Positions 61,902 to 64,000 of a DNA stretch of 64,000 bases are shown one piece after another. Both the position numbers and the translations under genes were made by a program. Below the pieces are notes generated by a model. The model had not been told where the DNA came from. It saw only the letters and a program-made list of their open reading frames with translations, and ran no database searches. Numbering within the stretch: position 1 is the stretch's first letter; each line of letters begins with the position of its first letter. The stretch covers positions 62,001 to 126,000 of the forward strand of contig JACJZW010000008.1 in the NCBI GenBank assembly GCA_020635355.1, read 5' to 3'. This stretch comes from Flavobacteriales bacterium (GTDB taxonomy: Bacteria; Bacteroidota; Bacteroidia; NS11-12g; UBA9320).

Positions 61902-61925
61902 AAGCCCGGACATCCGGGCTTTTTT
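61902..61925 (+). terminator. Intrinsic terminator
   Basis: AAGCCCGGA, CA, TCCGGGCTT form a tight hairpin followed by T tract (61920-61925). It ends the DUF2795 transcript and lies at the tail of the convergent hydrolase gene. Confidence 0.9.
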
Positions 61926-62748
61926 AGTTGGTCAAAAAGGAGATGATTTGATCCTGGACGGCATCGGTCTTCAATAATCGGGTATGACCAAAACCGTCAC
62001 TTGTGAAGTGCTTGGCATGGCCATTCTCAGCTAATTCCAAACTCTCCTGATACGGAACTTCTGCATCTGTTTTGTCGTGAATCACCAGGAATTTCACGTC
62101 TTTATCCAATCGATGTACTTGCTTTCCGATGGATACCTCATCCTCTCGTTTCCCGAATTTCTGTTCCAGCAACCGACGCATTCGCGCCATAATCCGGGTT
62201 CCACCACCCGTTGTGTTGAAGAAGGTTTCAAGAATTTGATCCAGGTATACCGGAGAAGAAACAGTGATCAGATGTTCTATTCCGGATGGGTTATCCAGAA
62301 CAGATAGGGTAGAGGATACGCCGCCAATACTGTGTCCAACAAGATCATGGGCATCTGGGAAGGATTGACGGATTTGATCGATGACGTATTTAAACTCAAA
62401 CACATTGGTTGTTTTACCGGGTGACGTAGCGTGTGCAGGCATGTCGGGCACCAGACAACAATATCCGTTGGATAGAAGGCTTCGGATCAATTTTTGAAAC
62501 ACCACACCTCCACTTGACCAGCCGTGGATTAGGATAATCTGTTTTTGGGATCGGTCGCCAAAAATTCGAAGATTCACTTCACCCTGTGGCCCTGAAAGTC
62601 GCTCAACAGATGAATCGATTAAGTCTGCATCCCACGGCTTTTTCAACCGAATGGGTTTGAAAAAGAGATAAAAAGCCAATCGCGAGCCCAATCCAGGCGC
62701 AACAACTTCCAGTACGTTAAATGCGAATTGAATAAGTTTAAGAATCAA
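61924..62748 (-). CDS. Alpha/beta hydrolase
   Basis: A 274-residue hydrolase. The oxyanion segment is ILIHGWSSGG near residue 73, the nucleophile Ser lies in LVGHSIGGVSST near 140, the Asp in HDKTDAEVPY near 228 and the His in SDGFGHTRLL near 255, all in order. An N-terminal hydrophobic segment (residues 1-30) may tie it to the membrane. The start is TTG 62748, which overlaps the upstream stop as TTGA; no ATG is suitable. The substrate is unknown. Confidence 0.85.
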   Translation of the reverse strand: MILKLIQFAFNVLEVVAPGLGSRLAFYLFFKPIRLKKPWDADLIDSSVERLSGPQGEVNLRIFGDRSQKQIILIHGWSSGGVVFQKLIRSLLSNGYCCLVPDMPAHATSPGKTTNVFEFKYVIDQIRQSFPDAHDLVGHSIGGVSSTLSVLDNPSGIEHLITVSSPVYLDQILETFFNTTGGGTRIMARMRRLLEQKFGKREDEVSIGKQVHRLDKDVKFLVIHDKTDAEVPYQESLELAENGHAKHFTSDGFGHTRLLKTDAVQDQIISFLTN

Positions 62749-63548
62749 GGTAAAGAGGGTTGGGTGAGAAATGATTTGAAGTAGCGCGATTTGAGCAACA
62801 TGTGCCCTTCGGGAACAAGTTGCAGATCAACATGGTTCAATTTTCTGGCAAACTTCCTGGCAAAGCGAACGGGAATTAAGCTATCGTGTTCACCATAGAC
62901 CATCCGACAGTGAATGGAATGGTTATTAAGAGTTTGAATGATGGTTGAAGGGCTCGGGGAAATTCGTCCGGCACTAATCCACCGTTGCATGAGGAGGGCC
63001 CGTTTTGGTTGGGAATCAATGGTTGAAAGGAAAAATCGCGCGGTTCGTTCTGGTAGTATTCTAGTGACACTTCCCAGGTTTAGGACGAACCGAACCCACC
63101 CCGGAAAGCGAACGAATCCCTTGAACAGGTATCTACCAATTACGGTTCCGGTAACAAAACGAAATAATGGTCGGAAAGAAAGGCCATCACCGGCTACCAG
63201 CCATAGTTCCTGAACCGAAGCCGGATCAGCACAAACCAATCCCAGTGTATAATTAGCTCCGAGGCTATAACCGAGGAGAATAGTGGATTGAATTTCCAAT
63301 GATTTTTTAAAATCCTGAATAAGGAGCACTAAGTCGTTCGGGTTGAGTTCTGGTTCATTCCAAATGGTCTTTCCCTGATGTGGAAGATCAATGCTGATGA
63401 TTCGATGGGTCAAACCGAAATCTTCCTCCATGAATCGAAAGGCTGTGCTGTTTTGATCAAATCCGTGAAATGCTAAAACTGCCTGATTACCAGACCCATA
63501 CACTCGATAGTTCAAAACAGAACTCCTCCATTTGAATTGGAATTCCAT
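62745..63548 (-). CDS. Alpha/beta hydrolase
   Basis: A 267-residue hydrolase. HGFDQN near residue 28 is the oxyanion segment. The nucleophile Ser lies in [12 protein letters not shown] near 94, the acid in [10 protein letters not shown] near 222 and the His in VPEGHMLL near 247. It is paired with a second hydrolase through a four-base overlap, so the two could act in the same pathway, for instance lipid or ester metabolism. It is divergent from carB. Confidence 0.85.
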   Translation of the reverse strand: MEFQFKWRSSVLNYRVYGSGNQAVLAFHGFDQNSTAFRFMEEDFGLTHRIISIDLPHQGKTIWNEPELNPNDLVLLIQDFKKSLEIQSTILLGYSLGANYTLGLVCADPASVQELWLVAGDGLSFRPLFRFVTGTVIGRYLFKGFVRFPGWVRFVLNLGSVTRILPERTARFFLSTIDSQPKRALLMQRWISAGRISPSPSTIIQTLNNHSIHCRMVYGEHDSLIPVRFARKFARKLNHVDLQLVPEGHMLLKSRYFKSFLTQPSLP

Positions 63549-63565
63549 ATCCTACCTCAAAAGGT

Positions 63566-63573
63566 TAATTTTG
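63566..63573 (+). promoter_or_regulatory. -7 box of carB
   Basis: TAATTTTG fits TAnnTTTG, 33 bases before ATG 63607. Confidence 0.4.
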
Positions 63574-63606
63574 CCCAATTTACTCGGAATATCCAGAGCC
63601 AACTAC

Positions 63607-64000
63607 ATGCCCAAAGATACTTCAATAAAATCGGTGCTGATCATCGGATCCGGCCCGATTGTTATCGGACAAGCTTGTGAATTTGACTATTCAGGAAGCC
63701 AGGCCGCACGTTCTCTCCAGGAAGAAGGAATTTCTGTAACCCTGATTAACTCCAACCCCGCAACGATCATGACGGATCCGGTTATGGCAGATAATATCTA
63801 TCTGCTTCCACTGACTCCCGCATCGATCGAAAAAATCCTTCAGGAACAACACATTGATGCCGTATTGCCAACCATGGGAGGTCAAACCGCCCTCAACCTT
63901 GCTAAAGAGGTGGATGAGCTGGGCATCTGGGAAAAATACAATGTGCGCATCATTGGTGTAGATATTAACGCCATCGAAAAGACCGAGAATCGGGAGGAAT
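63607..64000 (+). CDS. carB: Carbamoyl-phosphate synthase large subunit (3' end outside window)
   Basis: The first 131 residues of CarB are visible, open to the window end. [33 protein letters not shown] starts at residue 9, followed by [20 protein letters not shown] and [13 protein letters not shown], all diagnostic of the first ATP-grasp half. The enzyme makes carbamoyl phosphate for pyrimidines and arginine. A carA gene is not in this window. The gene runs off the right edge. Confidence 0.96.
   Translation, partial: MPKDTSIKSVLIIGSGPIVIGQACEFDYSGSQAARSLQEEGISVTLINSNPATIMTDPVMADNIYLLPLTPASIEKILQEQHIDAVLPTMGGQTALNLAKEVDELGIWEKYNVRIIGVDINAIEKTENREE

Overview
The window is a chromosomal segment of a member of the Bacteroidota, most likely class Flavobacteriia or a close relative. 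The evidence is the gliding ABC transporter genes gldA/gldF/gldG, three proteins with type IX secretion (T9SS) C-terminal domains, many short lipoproteins with Bacteroidota-style lipoboxes, TAnnTTTG promoter boxes just upstream of transcription units, and a tmRNA tag of the Bacteroidota kind (GESNYAMAA). No prophage, insertion sequence, CRISPR array or rRNA operon was found.

Layout. 0-6 kb: a tmRNA gene cut by the window start, a small lipoprotein, a saccharopine-dehydrogenase-like enzyme, a DUF456 protein, a phosphotyrosine phosphatase coupled to a PIG-L deacetylase, then a 59-bp palindromic repeat array. 6-13.4 kb: pgk with a cyclophilin, and a six-gene operon (small membrane protein, mutL, two rhomboids, an EEP-family protein, an O-methyltransferase). 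13.4-20 kb: a T9SS cargo gene followed without gaps by gldA-gldF-gldG. 20-32 kb: a tyrS/flavin operon and mixed housekeeping genes (TPR protein, nnr, arylsulfotransferase-like T9SS protein, ogt, acyltransferase, a degenerate HCDH protein, RidA, rdgB).

31.7-40.9 kb holds a complete nitrous oxide respiration locus of the Bacteroidota (clade II) type. Fasciclin lipoprotein, lipoprotein cytochrome c, nosZ, an uncharacterised membrane protein, nosL, nosD, nosF and nosY form one minus-strand operon. A cysteine-bearing Crp/Fnr regulator and a Met/His-rich outer-membrane protein are encoded divergently next to it. TGA-N6-TCA sites occur upstream of both the operon and the outer-membrane gene, at the same distance from a TTTG element. 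This suggests one regulon joining N2O reduction to copper handling.

41-53 kb has features of a replication-origin region: two consensus parS sites around ybeY/mnmG, three weaker parS-like sites, an AT-rich 0.4-kb gap with DnaA-box-like motifs after pheS, and a change in dominant gene direction (mostly minus to the left, mostly plus to the right of about 48.3 kb). The rest of this stretch is housekeeping (tRNA-Pro, pheS, mnmG, ybeY, rluB, xerD). 51-64 kb is ordinary core genome: LD-carboxypeptidase, acyl-CoA dehydrogenase, M1 aminopeptidase, Dps, DUF2723 membrane protein, rlmB, two alpha/beta hydrolases and the start of carB, which runs off the window.
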